Shown piece after piece: positions 6,499 to 13,824 of a DNA stretch of 13,958 nucleotides. Position 1 is the stretch's first letter. Every line of letters starts with the position of its first letter. The translations under genes and the position numbers were made by a program. Origin of the DNA: Ileibacterium sp. (GTDB lineage Bacteria; Bacillota_I; Bacilli_A; Erysipelotrichales; Erysipelotrichaceae). The notes beneath the pieces were generated by a model. That model was given only the letters and a program-made list of their open reading frames with translations. It was not told where the DNA came from and did not search any database. The stretch spans positions 218,360-232,317 of the forward strand of contig JABUSF010000006.1 in NCBI GenBank assembly GCA_021443945.1. The letters run 5' to 3'.

Positions 6499-7626
6499 AT
6501 GACAGATATTCAACAGCTTCAAACCTGGCGGAGGACACTGCACAAAATTCCCGAAACCGGGCTGAATACGCCTAAAACAGCGGCTTATTTGAAGAAGCAG
6601 CTGGAGGGGATGGATCTGGAACTGACAGACATCCCGGAAGCAGGAAGCAGCTTTACAGCCTTTATGGACAATGGCAAAGAGTTCAGCATCGCATTTAGGA
6701 CAGACATTGACGGACTGCCGGTGCTGGAACAGACAGAAAACGGATTTGTCTCCGAGCATCAGGGATTTATGCACGCCTGCGGTCATGACGGCCATATGAC
6801 GGTATGGCTGGGAGCGTTAAAGGAGCTGGATGCCATTCGGGATGAGCTGGACTGCAATGTTCTGTTTATTGCGCAGGCAGGGGAAGAAAGCCCCGGGGGA
6901 GCCAAACCGATCACCGAGTCCGGCGTGTTTGAAAAATACAATGTAAAACAGGTTTACGGACTGCACCTCATGCCAAAATCCGAACCTGGAAAAATCTATG
7001 TGCGGCCTCTGGAAATGATGGCCCGCTGTGCGGAGGTCTACATTACCATTACCGGCCACAGCGTGCATGCGGCCCGCTATAAAGAGGGAAACGATGCCCT
7101 GCAGGCCGGAGCGGAACTGCTGTGCGGAATGTATGCTCTGGAGCAGACGCTGCCGGACAATATTTTTAGGCTGCTGCGCTTTGGCATTCTGCAGGGAGGC
7201 ACAGCCTGCAATGTAGTCTGTGACAAATGTGTTCTTCACGGCACTCTGCGCTCTTATCAGGATGAAGTATTTGATGATCTGGCCAATGGGATCGGGGATC
7301 TCTGCAGACAGATGGAAGAAAAATACGGGGTATCGGTGGATTTAAACATTGGGCTTGGCTATCCGGCTGTTATTAATGACAAAGAGCTGACAGAAGCAGT
7401 GATGAAGCAGATAGATGGACTGACTTTGCTTGAAAAGCCGCAGCTGATCAGTGAAGATTTTTCCTTTTATCAGAAAAAAGCCCCCGGAATTTTCTTCTTT
7501 CTGGGCACGGATACGGATCAGGAACTGCATGCCAGCCGGTTTGACTTTAAGGAGTCCATTCTGACAAGCGGAATTTCATTATATAAACAGCTGGCATTAA
7601 ACGCTTCAAGGCTGGAGAGTCGCTGA
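6499..7626 (+). CDS. M20 amidohydrolase, candidate N-acetyldiaminopimelate deacetylase
   Basis: A 375-residue zinc-type amidohydrolase of the M20D group. Metal-site residues are visible: MHACGHDGHM (Cys94, His96), AGEESPGGAKP (Glu129/Glu130), GLHLMP (His156) and ELHASR (His344). A lid or dimerisation domain follows GHSVHAARYKEGND (186-199). The pattern EESPGGA.P, the LISEDFSFY segment (317-324) and the overall length resemble Bacillus YkuR, the N-acetyl-DAP deacetylase of the acetylase lysine pathway. The DapH encoded in the nearby operon makes that role plausible. Related hippurate and indole-acetyl-amino-acid hydrolases share most motifs, so the substrate is inference. The ATG is the only usable start in the frame and has no clear ribosome site; a hairpin lies directly upstream. 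It sits alone after a terminator. Confidence 0.85.
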   Translation: MTDIQQLQTWRRTLHKIPETGLNTPKTAAYLKKQLEGMDLELTDIPEAGSSFTAFMDNGKEFSIAFRTDIDGLPVLEQTENGFVSEHQGFMHACGHDGHMTVWLGALKELDAIRDELDCNVLFIAQAGEESPGGAKPITESGVFEKYNVKQVYGLHLMPKSEPGKIYVRPLEMMARCAEVYITITGHSVHAARYKEGNDALQAGAELLCGMYALEQTLPDNIFRLLRFGILQGGTACNVVCDKCVLHGTLRSYQDEVFDDLANGIGDLCRQMEEKYGVSVDLNIGLGYPAVINDKELTEAVMKQIDGLTLLEKPQLISEDFSFYQKKAPGIFFFLGTDTDQELHASRFDFKESILTSGISLYKQLALNASRLESR

Positions 7627-7652
7627 ATTGGGAATATTCTGTGTGCTTTCTA

Positions 7653-7661
7653 TGTTAGAAT
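7653..7661 (+). promoter_or_regulatory. Candidate extended -10 promoter of the HAD-cdaA operon
   Basis: TGTTAGAAT fits an extended -10 (TGN then TAGAAT) with no convincing -35 at 16-18 bases. It overlaps a small dyad TTCTA-TGT-TAGAA (7648-7660). The predicted start near 7668 gives a leader of about 45 bases with AAGGAAGG at 7694-7701. No terminator was seen between the amidohydrolase stop and this point, so read-through is also possible. Confidence 0.4.
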
Positions 7662-7712
7662 AAGTTGAATGATTCACAAAATAACAAAAGACAAAGGAAG
7701 GAATAATTTGAT

Positions 7713-8492
7713 ATGAAATTACTGGCATCCGACTACGACGGAACCCTGCAGTTTGGCGACAGCGTTATGGAAAGCGATCTTGAAGCGCTTCGCAAATGGA
7801 AAGAAGAAGGCAACCTGTTTGCTTTGGTGACTGGACGCTCCAAGCAGAGCATTTGTCAGATGATGGAAAAATACGGTATCCCAGCCGATTATCTTGTCAC
7901 CAACAATGGCGGTATGGTGTTTGATGCAGAAGGAAACGCTCTTCTGTCCAGCCAGCTGGATACGACCACGGCCATTGACTTGATGTTCATTGCTCATGAA
8001 CTGGGCGATGTTGTCAGCTATATGGTGAATGACGGAGTAAACCGCCATAAAGTAGTATGCAATCCAGGCATGGAAGATCATCGTTACCCTCATGTTCAGC
8101 CTGACTGGAGCGAAGAGCAGATTATGGACTCCGGACAGTTCTCTCAGATTGTCTACTCCATGAATGACCCGAAAGCTGCAGTGGATACTGCAGACCACAT
8201 CAACCATTACTTTGGCTCTGTGGTCACCGCCTATCCAAACGGATTCGTTGTAGATATCGTCCCTAACGGCATTTCCAAGGCCACCGGCCTGCAGTTTGTG
8301 CAGGAGTACTGCAATGCGGACGATGATGATTTATTTGTAATCGGCGATTCCTACAACGACATTCCAATGCTGGAAGGGGCTGTGAACTCAGCCGCAATGA
8401 TCATGGCTCCGGAAGAAGTAAAAGGAAACGCCCGATGGGAGTACATGTCAATTGAGGATTACGTTAAAGATATTACAGAAGGAAAAATTTAA
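7713..8492 (+). CDS. Cof-type HAD-superfamily phosphatase
   Basis: A 259-residue haloacid-dehalogenase-type hydrolase, cytoplasmic, expected to dephosphorylate a small phosphorylated metabolite. Motif I is DYDGTL (nucleophile Asp7, acid Asp9), motif II is LVTGRS (Thr40), motif III Lys189 lies in NGISKATGL, and motif IV is GDSYNDIPML (Asp212, Asp216). The C2-type cap sits between motifs II and III (about residues 80-185), as in the Cof/YbjI group. The substrate cannot be inferred. The ATG at 7713 is 11 bases after AAGGAAGG, a little long but the only workable start. It appears to be the first gene of the cdaA-cdaR-glmM operon, 21 bases before cdaA. Confidence 0.9.
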   Translation: MKLLASDYDGTLQFGDSVMESDLEALRKWKEEGNLFALVTGRSKQSICQMMEKYGIPADYLVTNNGGMVFDAEGNALLSSQLDTTTAIDLMFIAHELGDVVSYMVNDGVNRHKVVCNPGMEDHRYPHVQPDWSEEQIMDSGQFSQIVYSMNDPKAAVDTADHINHYFGSVVTAYPNGFVVDIVPNGISKATGLQFVQEYCNADDDDLFVIGDSYNDIPMLEGAVNSAAMIMAPEEVKGNARWEYMSIEDYVKDITEGKI

Positions 8493-8513
8493 TAGAGTGA
8501 AGGAGGAAAACGC

Positions 8514-9419
8514 ATGAGTTTTTCTCTGAAGGATTTTTTAGTCATTCTGCGCCTGGTGGTGGATATTCTGGCGGTCTGGGCAACGGTCTATGCTGGAATT
8601 CAGATTGTTCGAAGCAATAACCGAACCATCCAGATCGTCAAGGGAATCCTGGTTGTCTTTTTGATCAAAGTCGCCGCAATCGTCATGAAGCTTACGGCGC
8701 TGACCTATTTGCTGGATCTGTTTTTGAACTGGTCTGTCATTCTGGTTCTGATCATTCTGCAGCCGGAAATTCGAAGCCTGCTGGAAAAAGTGGGAAAGAC
8801 CAATATGCTCTTTACATCCGGCGTTCCCAAAGAGCGGATGACCAATATGATCGACCAGCTCATGGAAGCGGTGGAGCATATGTCCAAATCCAAAACAGGA
8901 GCGCTGATTACCATTGAGATGGGACAGTCCATGGAGGACTATGAAAAAACCGGAATTCCGATGGATTCCGATGTCACGTCCGAACTGCTGGAAACCATTT
9001 TCCAGTACGGAACCCCCATGCACGATGGAGCGGTCATTATTGAAGGGGACAAAGTTGCCTGTTCGGCAGCCTATTTCCCCACGACAACGAAAGATCTGCC
9101 TTCCAAGTACGGTGCCAGACACCGTGCTGCCGTGGGCATCTCTGAAGTGACCGATTCCATTACCCTGATTGTTTCGGAGGAAACTGGAGGAATATCCATC
9201 GCCCAAAGAGGCGTGCTGACCCCGTACAATCCAGAAGCGCTCAAGCGGTATTTGATCAACAGTCTTGGACTGGACGATTCCGCAGCCAAACCGGTAAAAC
9301 CGGAAGTGGAACCACGGTTCTTCTCACCGAAAACTCGGGAGGAAAAAACCAAGCACGATGACAGAGTGCAGGCCATTGAGATTAAAGACCTGCGTGTTGT
9401 GAAAGGAGCAGAGCAATGA
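8514..9419 (+). CDS. cdaA: Membrane diadenylate cyclase (c-di-AMP synthase)
   Basis: Makes cyclic di-AMP from two ATP, at the membrane. The 301-residue protein has three predicted N-terminal transmembrane segments (about 7-30, 40-58, 62-83). A DAC domain follows with GTPMHDGAVII (catalytic DGA 171-173), KYGARHRAAVG (RHR 202-204) and SEETGGISIA (221-230). A strong AGGAGG lies upstream of the ATG at 8514. The Bacillus enzyme is about 273 residues. Here the region after residue 252 extends as a charged, Pro/Lys/Glu-rich tail of about 50 residues. The stop overlaps the cdaR start in an ATGA. The order cdaA-cdaR-glmM is the conserved Bacillota arrangement in which CdaR and GlmM modulate the cyclase. 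Confidence 0.96.
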   Translation: MSFSLKDFLVILRLVVDILAVWATVYAGIQIVRSNNRTIQIVKGILVVFLIKVAAIVMKLTALTYLLDLFLNWSVILVLIILQPEIRSLLEKVGKTNMLFTSGVPKERMTNMIDQLMEAVEHMSKSKTGALITIEMGQSMEDYEKTGIPMDSDVTSELLETIFQYGTPMHDGAVIIEGDKVACSAAYFPTTTKDLPSKYGARHRAAVGISEVTDSITLIVSEETGGISIAQRGVLTPYNPEALKRYLINSLGLDDSAAKPVKPEVEPRFFSPKTREEKTKHDDRVQAIEIKDLRVVKGAEQ

Positions 9420-10207
9420 GCAGACATCCGAACCCTATTTCCGGATGGCTCAAAAAGCTCTCCGATTCGGCCAAAAAGCAGGCCAACCAGGTCAGCAAAG
9501 GCTTTGATAAGATTATTTACAATAAAAGGGCTTCCTTTATAGCCAGCGGCATTTTTGCGGTTGTATTCTGCCTGTCCATCAGCTTTAACGATCTGCGTTT
9601 TCAGCTGCTTGGAAAAGATGTCTCCACATTGAATCTGACCAATGTGCCCGTTACCCAGCTGCTGGACTCTGAAAGCTATGAAGTCACAGGAATGCCGGCA
9701 ACGGCAGATGTCTCCATTCAGGGAGACGAATCAGACATTCAAATGGTCAGAATACAGAATGCTGTATCAGTCAGGGCAGATCTGCGCACTCTGGCAGAAG
9801 GTGAAAACACCGTTTCGCTGGAGGTCGTTGGCGTGCCTTCCGGCATGACATCCAGCGTGAATCCGTCTACCGTGCAGGTTGTGCTTGCAAAAAAGGAAAC
9901 GAGAACGTTCTTTATTTCGGAACAGGCCACCTGGATGGTTGGAACAGGCCAGAGCGAATCGGATTTCTCCATTGGCGCTCTGTCCACCAAGTCTGTGAGC
10001 ATCAAAGCGACACAGAAGAATTTAAACGCAATCCGTTCTGTAAAAGCCATTATTGACACGTCAGGCCATGCGTCCAATTTCAGCACAGAGGCAGCCCTCA
10101 TTGCCTATGATGCCGAAGGAAAGCCAGTGAACTGCAGCATTAATCCGAAGACCGTGACGGTGGATGTGAAATATAAAGGAAAAACGGATGCAAGTACCGC
10201 AAAATAA
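9416..10207 (+). CDS. cdaR: CdaA regulatory protein with YbbR-like domains
   Basis: Membrane-anchored, mostly extracytoplasmic partner of CdaA. The 263 residues comprise a basic N-terminus, one transmembrane segment at about 40-57 (ASFIASGIFAVVFCLSISF) and a beta-rich exterior. The exterior contains what look like two YbbR repeats: about 72-165 (NVPVTQLL... to VQVVLAKKETRTFFI) and about 168-258, ending INPKTVTVDVKYKG. That is fewer repeats than the four usually described for Bacillus subtilis CdaR. Individual YbbR repeats are weakly conserved, so the assignment rests on pattern plus position. The ATG overlaps the cdaA stop by four bases, and AAGGAG lies 8 bases upstream. A 72-base gap follows before glmM. 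Confidence 0.9.
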   Translation: MSRHPNPISGWLKKLSDSAKKQANQVSKGFDKIIYNKRASFIASGIFAVVFCLSISFNDLRFQLLGKDVSTLNLTNVPVTQLLDSESYEVTGMPATADVSIQGDESDIQMVRIQNAVSVRADLRTLAEGENTVSLEVVGVPSGMTSSVNPSTVQVVLAKKETRTFFISEQATWMVGTGQSESDFSIGALSTKSVSIKATQKNLNAIRSVKAIIDTSGHASNFSTEAALIAYDAEGKPVNCSINPKTVTVDVKYKGKTDASTAK

Positions 10208-10265
10208 TGGTTTGCGGTGGCATTTGAATGTGAAAAAATTATTGGATGATTGAAAATAAAGGATG

Positions 10266-10272
10266 AAGGAGG
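10266..10272 (+). promoter_or_regulatory. Ribosome binding site that fixes the glmM TTG start
   Basis: A full AAGGAGG sits 7 bases before the TTG at 10280. It selects this TTG over the in-frame TTG at 10250, which would place the site inside the coding region. The preceding 10208-10265 is AT-rich and shows no clear promoter or terminator. Confidence 0.85.
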
Positions 10273-10279
10273 CCTTGTT

Positions 10280-11623
10280 TTGGGTAAATATTTTGGAACT
10301 GATGGTGTAAGAGGAAGAGCAAACGAACAGCTCACAATGGAGATGGCGATTAAAATCGGCCAGTATCTTGGATGGTATTATTCGCAGAACAAGCTCCATG
10401 CGAAAATTCTCATCGGAAAAGACACACGCCTTTCCGGCGCCATGTTTGAACTCGCACTGGCAGCCGGTGCAACAAGTACGGGAGCCGATGTCTATCTGCT
10501 GGGTGTCTGCCCGACACCAGCCGTGTCCTATTTGGTCAACAAAGAAGACTTCGACTGCGGAATCATGGTTTCCGCTTCCCATAATCCGTACTATGACAAC
10601 GGAATTAAAGTCTTCAACCATGAAGGCGTAAAAATGGAAGAAGAACTGCTGCTGCAGATTGAAGACTATATGGATGGAAAATCCGAAGTGCCTTTGGCTA
10701 CAGGTGAAAAAGTTGGAGAATTCTTCGACTGGAAAGACGGTCTGGAACTTTACATGTCCTGGCTGAAGAAAATCGTACCGGTCGATCTGACAGGATTCAA
10801 AATTGGTGTGGATCTGGCCAACGGATCCGCAACGTCCACAGCCGTAGAAACACTGGATGCTTTGGGAGCTACCGTAGAAGCCATCAACAGCTCTCCAAAC
10901 GGCATCAACATCAACCTGAAATCCGGCTCTACACATCCGGAAGGACTGCAGAGATTTGTAGTGGAAAACAATCTGGATTTAGGGCTTGCCTTTGACGGAG
11001 ATGCAGACCGGCTGATTGCGGTCAATTCCGACGGCAAACTGGTCGATGGAGACTACATTCTCTACATCCTGGGCAACCACTTGAAAAACGTAAACCGTCT
11101 GAACAAGAATATGGTTGTTACAACAGTAATGGCAAACCTGGGTTTATACAAAGCACTGGACCGCTCCAAAATTGACTATATTCAGACACCAGTAGGGGAT
11201 AAGTACGTATTTGAGGAAATGGACAAAAACAATTATTTCCTTGGAGGCGAACAGTCCGGCCACATTATTTTCTATGAAAATGCTGTGACAGGAGACGGAC
11301 TTTTGACCGCTCTGAAACTGCTGGAATGCATGAAAGATACCGGAAAATCCATTCAGGAACTTTCCGAAGGTCTCTTTATTTATCCGCAGCTGCTGGAAAA
11401 CGTCCGCGTGGCTGATAAGAATGTGGTTCTCAACGACCCTGAAATCAATGCGGAAGTGGAAGCAGTTGCTGCAGAACTTGGAAGTGACGGACGCATTCTT
11501 GTGCGCCCATCCGGTACAGAACCACTGATCCGTGTCATGGTGGAAGCAGCGACCGACGAGCTTTGCGCTCACTACGTAAGCCGTGTAACAGATCTGATCA
11601 AACAGAAAGGGTATGCCGCTTAG
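10280..11623 (+). CDS. glmM: Phosphoglucosamine mutase
   Basis: Converts glucosamine-6-phosphate to glucosamine-1-phosphate for UDP-GlcNAc and hence peptidoglycan; cytoplasmic. From the TTG at 10280 the protein is 447 residues and begins MGKYFGTDGVRGRAN, the usual GlmM N-terminus. With this start the phosphoserine of SASHNP is Ser100, as in Bacillus GlmM, which supports the choice. Other signatures are DGDADR (metal site, 239-244), GGEQSGHII (sugar loop) and RPSGTEPLIRVM near the C-terminus (phosphate binding). All four domains are present and the length is normal. It follows cdaR in the conserved cluster and is followed after 19 bases by a response regulator gene. Confidence 0.97.
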   Translation: MGKYFGTDGVRGRANEQLTMEMAIKIGQYLGWYYSQNKLHAKILIGKDTRLSGAMFELALAAGATSTGADVYLLGVCPTPAVSYLVNKEDFDCGIMVSASHNPYYDNGIKVFNHEGVKMEEELLLQIEDYMDGKSEVPLATGEKVGEFFDWKDGLELYMSWLKKIVPVDLTGFKIGVDLANGSATSTAVETLDALGATVEAINSSPNGININLKSGSTHPEGLQRFVVENNLDLGLAFDGDADRLIAVNSDGKLVDGDYILYILGNHLKNVNRLNKNMVVTTVMANLGLYKALDRSKIDYIQTPVGDKYVFEEMDKNNYFLGGEQSGHIIFYENAVTGDGLLTALKLLECMKDTGKSIQELSEGLFIYPQLLENVRVADKNVVLNDPEINAEVEAVAAELGSDGRILVRPSGTEPLIRVMVEAATDELCAHYVSRVTDLIKQKGYAA

Positions 11624-11642
11624 ACATACCAGGAAGGATTGC

Positions 11643-12302
11643 ATGAAACGAGTAATTAATATTGTTGAAGATGAGAAGGATATCAACAATCTGGTAGCTC
11701 AGTACCTCCGCAAAGAAGGTTACGATGTCCACTCCTACTACACATATGAAGAGGCCAGAAGCCATACTTCTGATGATGATGTGCATTTGTGGATTCTGGA
11801 TATTATGCTGGATGATAAATCCGGATTTGATCTGTTGGAGGAAATCCGCCTGCAGGATCCGGAAACCCCCATCATCTTTATGTCTGCCCGTGATAAGGAA
11901 TTTGACCGCATTATCGGGCTGGAAAAAGGCTGTGATGATTACATCACCAAACCTTTCTCCCCAAAAGAACTGGTTCTGCGTGTCAACAACATTATCAAGC
12001 GTGCCTATAAAGATACAAACAACCGTATTGCCATTGATGGATACGAACTGGATGAAGAGCAGCGCAAAGTATATTGTGAGAATATGGAGATTGAACTCAC
12101 AACCAAAGAATTTGATCTGCTCATGATGTTTATCAAAAACAAAGGAATTGCATTCTCCAGGGATAAAATTCTTGAAAACGTCTGGGATGAAAATTATTTT
12201 GGCAGCGACCGCGTCGTGGATGATACCCTGCGCCGTCTGCGCAAAAAGCTTCCGGATCTGAATATTCACACCATTTACGGATACGGATACCGCCTCGGAT
12301 GA
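11643..12302 (+). CDS. OmpR-family response regulator
   Basis: A 219-residue cytoplasmic DNA-binding regulator. The receiver domain (about 1-115) has the acidic pair Asp10/Glu11, phosphoacceptor Asp53 in LDIML, Ser81 in MSAR and Lys103 in TKPF. The winged-helix output domain (about 125-219) has LTTKEFDLLMMFIKNKG and the recognition-helix region DRVVDDTLRRLRKKL, ending YGYGYRLG. An in-frame ATG at 11613 overlaps the end of glmM. The ATG at 11643 is preferred because AGGAAGG precedes it by about five bases and because the protein then starts at the usual beta strand (KRVINIVEDE). It overlaps the kinase gene by four bases (ATGA). The regulon is unknown; the context suggests cell-envelope control. 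Confidence 0.95.
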   Translation: MKRVINIVEDEKDINNLVAQYLRKEGYDVHSYYTYEEARSHTSDDDVHLWILDIMLDDKSGFDLLEEIRLQDPETPIIFMSARDKEFDRIIGLEKGCDDYITKPFSPKELVLRVNNIIKRAYKDTNNRIAIDGYELDEEQRKVYCENMEIELTTKEFDLLMMFIKNKGIAFSRDKILENVWDENYFGSDRVVDDTLRRLRKKLPDLNIHTIYGYGYRLG

Positions 12303-13819
12303 AGAACATCCTTCAGGGAGGCTTTCGAAAACTTTCGCTAACCCAGCAAGTCATGGTATTAATCCTGCTTATGCTGGGTTTTTTGACAGTTTTCTTTATC
12401 TTTTTTCTCTCAGACAATATCTCCACAACAATCTCCCAACAGATGTTTGACATGATGAGCAGCCAGCAGCAGCCTATTATCACCGCTCTGGAAAACGGAG
12501 AAGACGAACAGACGGATGGAAGGCTTCTGCGCTATTTGGCTTCTGATACCTATCAGGTCACTGGTGTGGTTGGGCCAAGTCAGACGATCATTATTTCTCC
12601 CCAGGCGGAAACGGCAAATCCGGCCGCCCGGGATTTCCAGGCTTATATTTCCCGCATGGCAGCCCAAATGCTGGAATCCAAAAGCGGACACCAAAGCCTG
12701 CAGCTGGTTCAGCAGGATACCATTTCCTTTGAAAACCAGAATTTTTACTACCGGATGTGCCGGGTCCATGACAGTGTGAACAATCGGGATGTCGTCGTTT
12801 TTTCCTATATGGACGGCAGCTATGCCCTTCATCTGAGAACTACCCTCATGGATACAACGGTCTATGTCACCGTACTGGCTTTCTTTTTGATTTTGATGAT
12901 TTTTGTATTCTGGGTCTTCTCCATCATTCACCCTTTGAATCAAATCAAGTCCTACATCACCCAAATCAAGCAGGGCAAGGATGTCGATTTGTACATCAAC
13001 CGGGACGACGAGATCGGAGAAGTGGGCAAAGAACTGCGCACTCTGACCGCGGAACTGGCCAAACAGGAAAAATCCAAGGAAGAGATGATGCACAACATCT
13101 CTCACGATTTAAAAACCCCAATTGCCACCATCAAATCCTATTCCGAATCCATTAAGGACGGCATTTACCCTTATGGAGATCTGGAATCCAGCATTGATGT
13201 CATTCTGGACAACGCCCAGCGCCTGGAAGCCAAGGTCCACAATCTTCTGTATATGAACCGGGTGGAATACTTGGTCAGCAGCGATGCAGAGGGTGTGGTT
13301 ACCGATATGAAAGATGTGGTGGAACAGGTGGTCTTAAACTCTGCTGTGATCAAACCGGAAATCCGGATCATCACCGATGTGGAGGAGGTGTTCTTCGACG
13401 GACTGCTGGAAAGCTGGCGCGTTTGTCTGGAAAACATCATGGAAAATGCCTTCCGCTATGCAGAAACCTATATCAAAATTGTGGTTCGTGAAAACGAGCT
13501 GAGAATTTACAATGATGGTCCTCAAATGCCGGAAGACCGGATCGAATCTTTGTTTAAACCCTTTGTCATGGGAACCGGGGGGCGTTTTGGCTTGGGACTT
13601 TCCATTGTTTCAAAAGTCGTCAATGCCAACGGATACAAGGTTCAGGGGCTGAATACAGACGATGGCGTCTGCTTCCGGATTTACCGGGATGTGCCCAAGC
13701 CGAAGCAAAACCGTTTCAATTTCACCGGCAAACAGGACGATAAAAAAGAGGGTTCTAAAAAAGAGACCCGCAAAGAAAGCAAAAAGGAAAAAGAGAGTAA
13801 AAAAGAGAAGAAAGGATAA
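12299..13819 (+). CDS. Membrane sensor histidine kinase with Lys/Glu-rich C-terminal tail
   Basis: A 506-residue partner of the preceding response regulator. It has transmembrane segment 1 at about 17-37, an extracytoplasmic sensor region at about 38-186, transmembrane segment 2 at about 187-210 and a HAMP linker at about 211-258. HisKA carries NISHDLKTP (phosphoacceptor His269). The HATPase domain has the N-box ENAFRY (Asn383), G1 NDGPQMPED (405-413) and G2 GGRFGLGLS (427-435). The kinase core ends near residue 466. Residues 478-506 form an unusual charged tail built of KKE-like units, 13 Lys and 6 Glu in 29 residues, reaching the stop at 13817. The sensor domain was not recognised. There is no strong ribosome site; the ATGA overlap with the regulator gene suggests coupled translation. 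Confidence 0.94.
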   Translation: MKNILQGGFRKLSLTQQVMVLILLMLGFLTVFFIFFLSDNISTTISQQMFDMMSSQQQPIITALENGEDEQTDGRLLRYLASDTYQVTGVVGPSQTIIISPQAETANPAARDFQAYISRMAAQMLESKSGHQSLQLVQQDTISFENQNFYYRMCRVHDSVNNRDVVVFSYMDGSYALHLRTTLMDTTVYVTVLAFFLILMIFVFWVFSIIHPLNQIKSYITQIKQGKDVDLYINRDDEIGEVGKELRTLTAELAKQEKSKEEMMHNISHDLKTPIATIKSYSESIKDGIYPYGDLESSIDVILDNAQRLEAKVHNLLYMNRVEYLVSSDAEGVVTDMKDVVEQVVLNSAVIKPEIRIITDVEEVFFDGLLESWRVCLENIMENAFRYAETYIKIVVRENELRIYNDGPQMPEDRIESLFKPFVMGTGGRFGLGLSIVSKVVNANGYKVQGLNTDDGVCFRIYRDVPKPKQNRFNFTGKQDDKKEGSKKETRKESKKEKESKKEKKG

Positions 13820-13824
13820 CGGTT

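Noticed and set aside
10208..10265. Internal promoter between cdaR and glmM
   Set aside because: TTGCGG and nearby AT-rich hexamers do not give a -35/-10 pair of acceptable quality and spacing.
10061..10936. Minus-strand open frame of 291 codons opposite the end of cdaR and glmM
   Set aside because: It is antisense to well-conserved coding sequence, has no ribosome site or domain pattern, and is composed of residues expected from the opposite strand.
11613..11642. ATG at 11613 as the start of the response regulator
   Set aside because: It lies inside glmM and adds ten residues absent from receiver domains. The ATG at 11643 has a proper ribosome site.
12410..13105. Minus-strand open frame of 231 codons opposite the kinase gene
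   Set aside because: It is antisense to the kinase sensor and HAMP region, and nothing recognisable is encoded.
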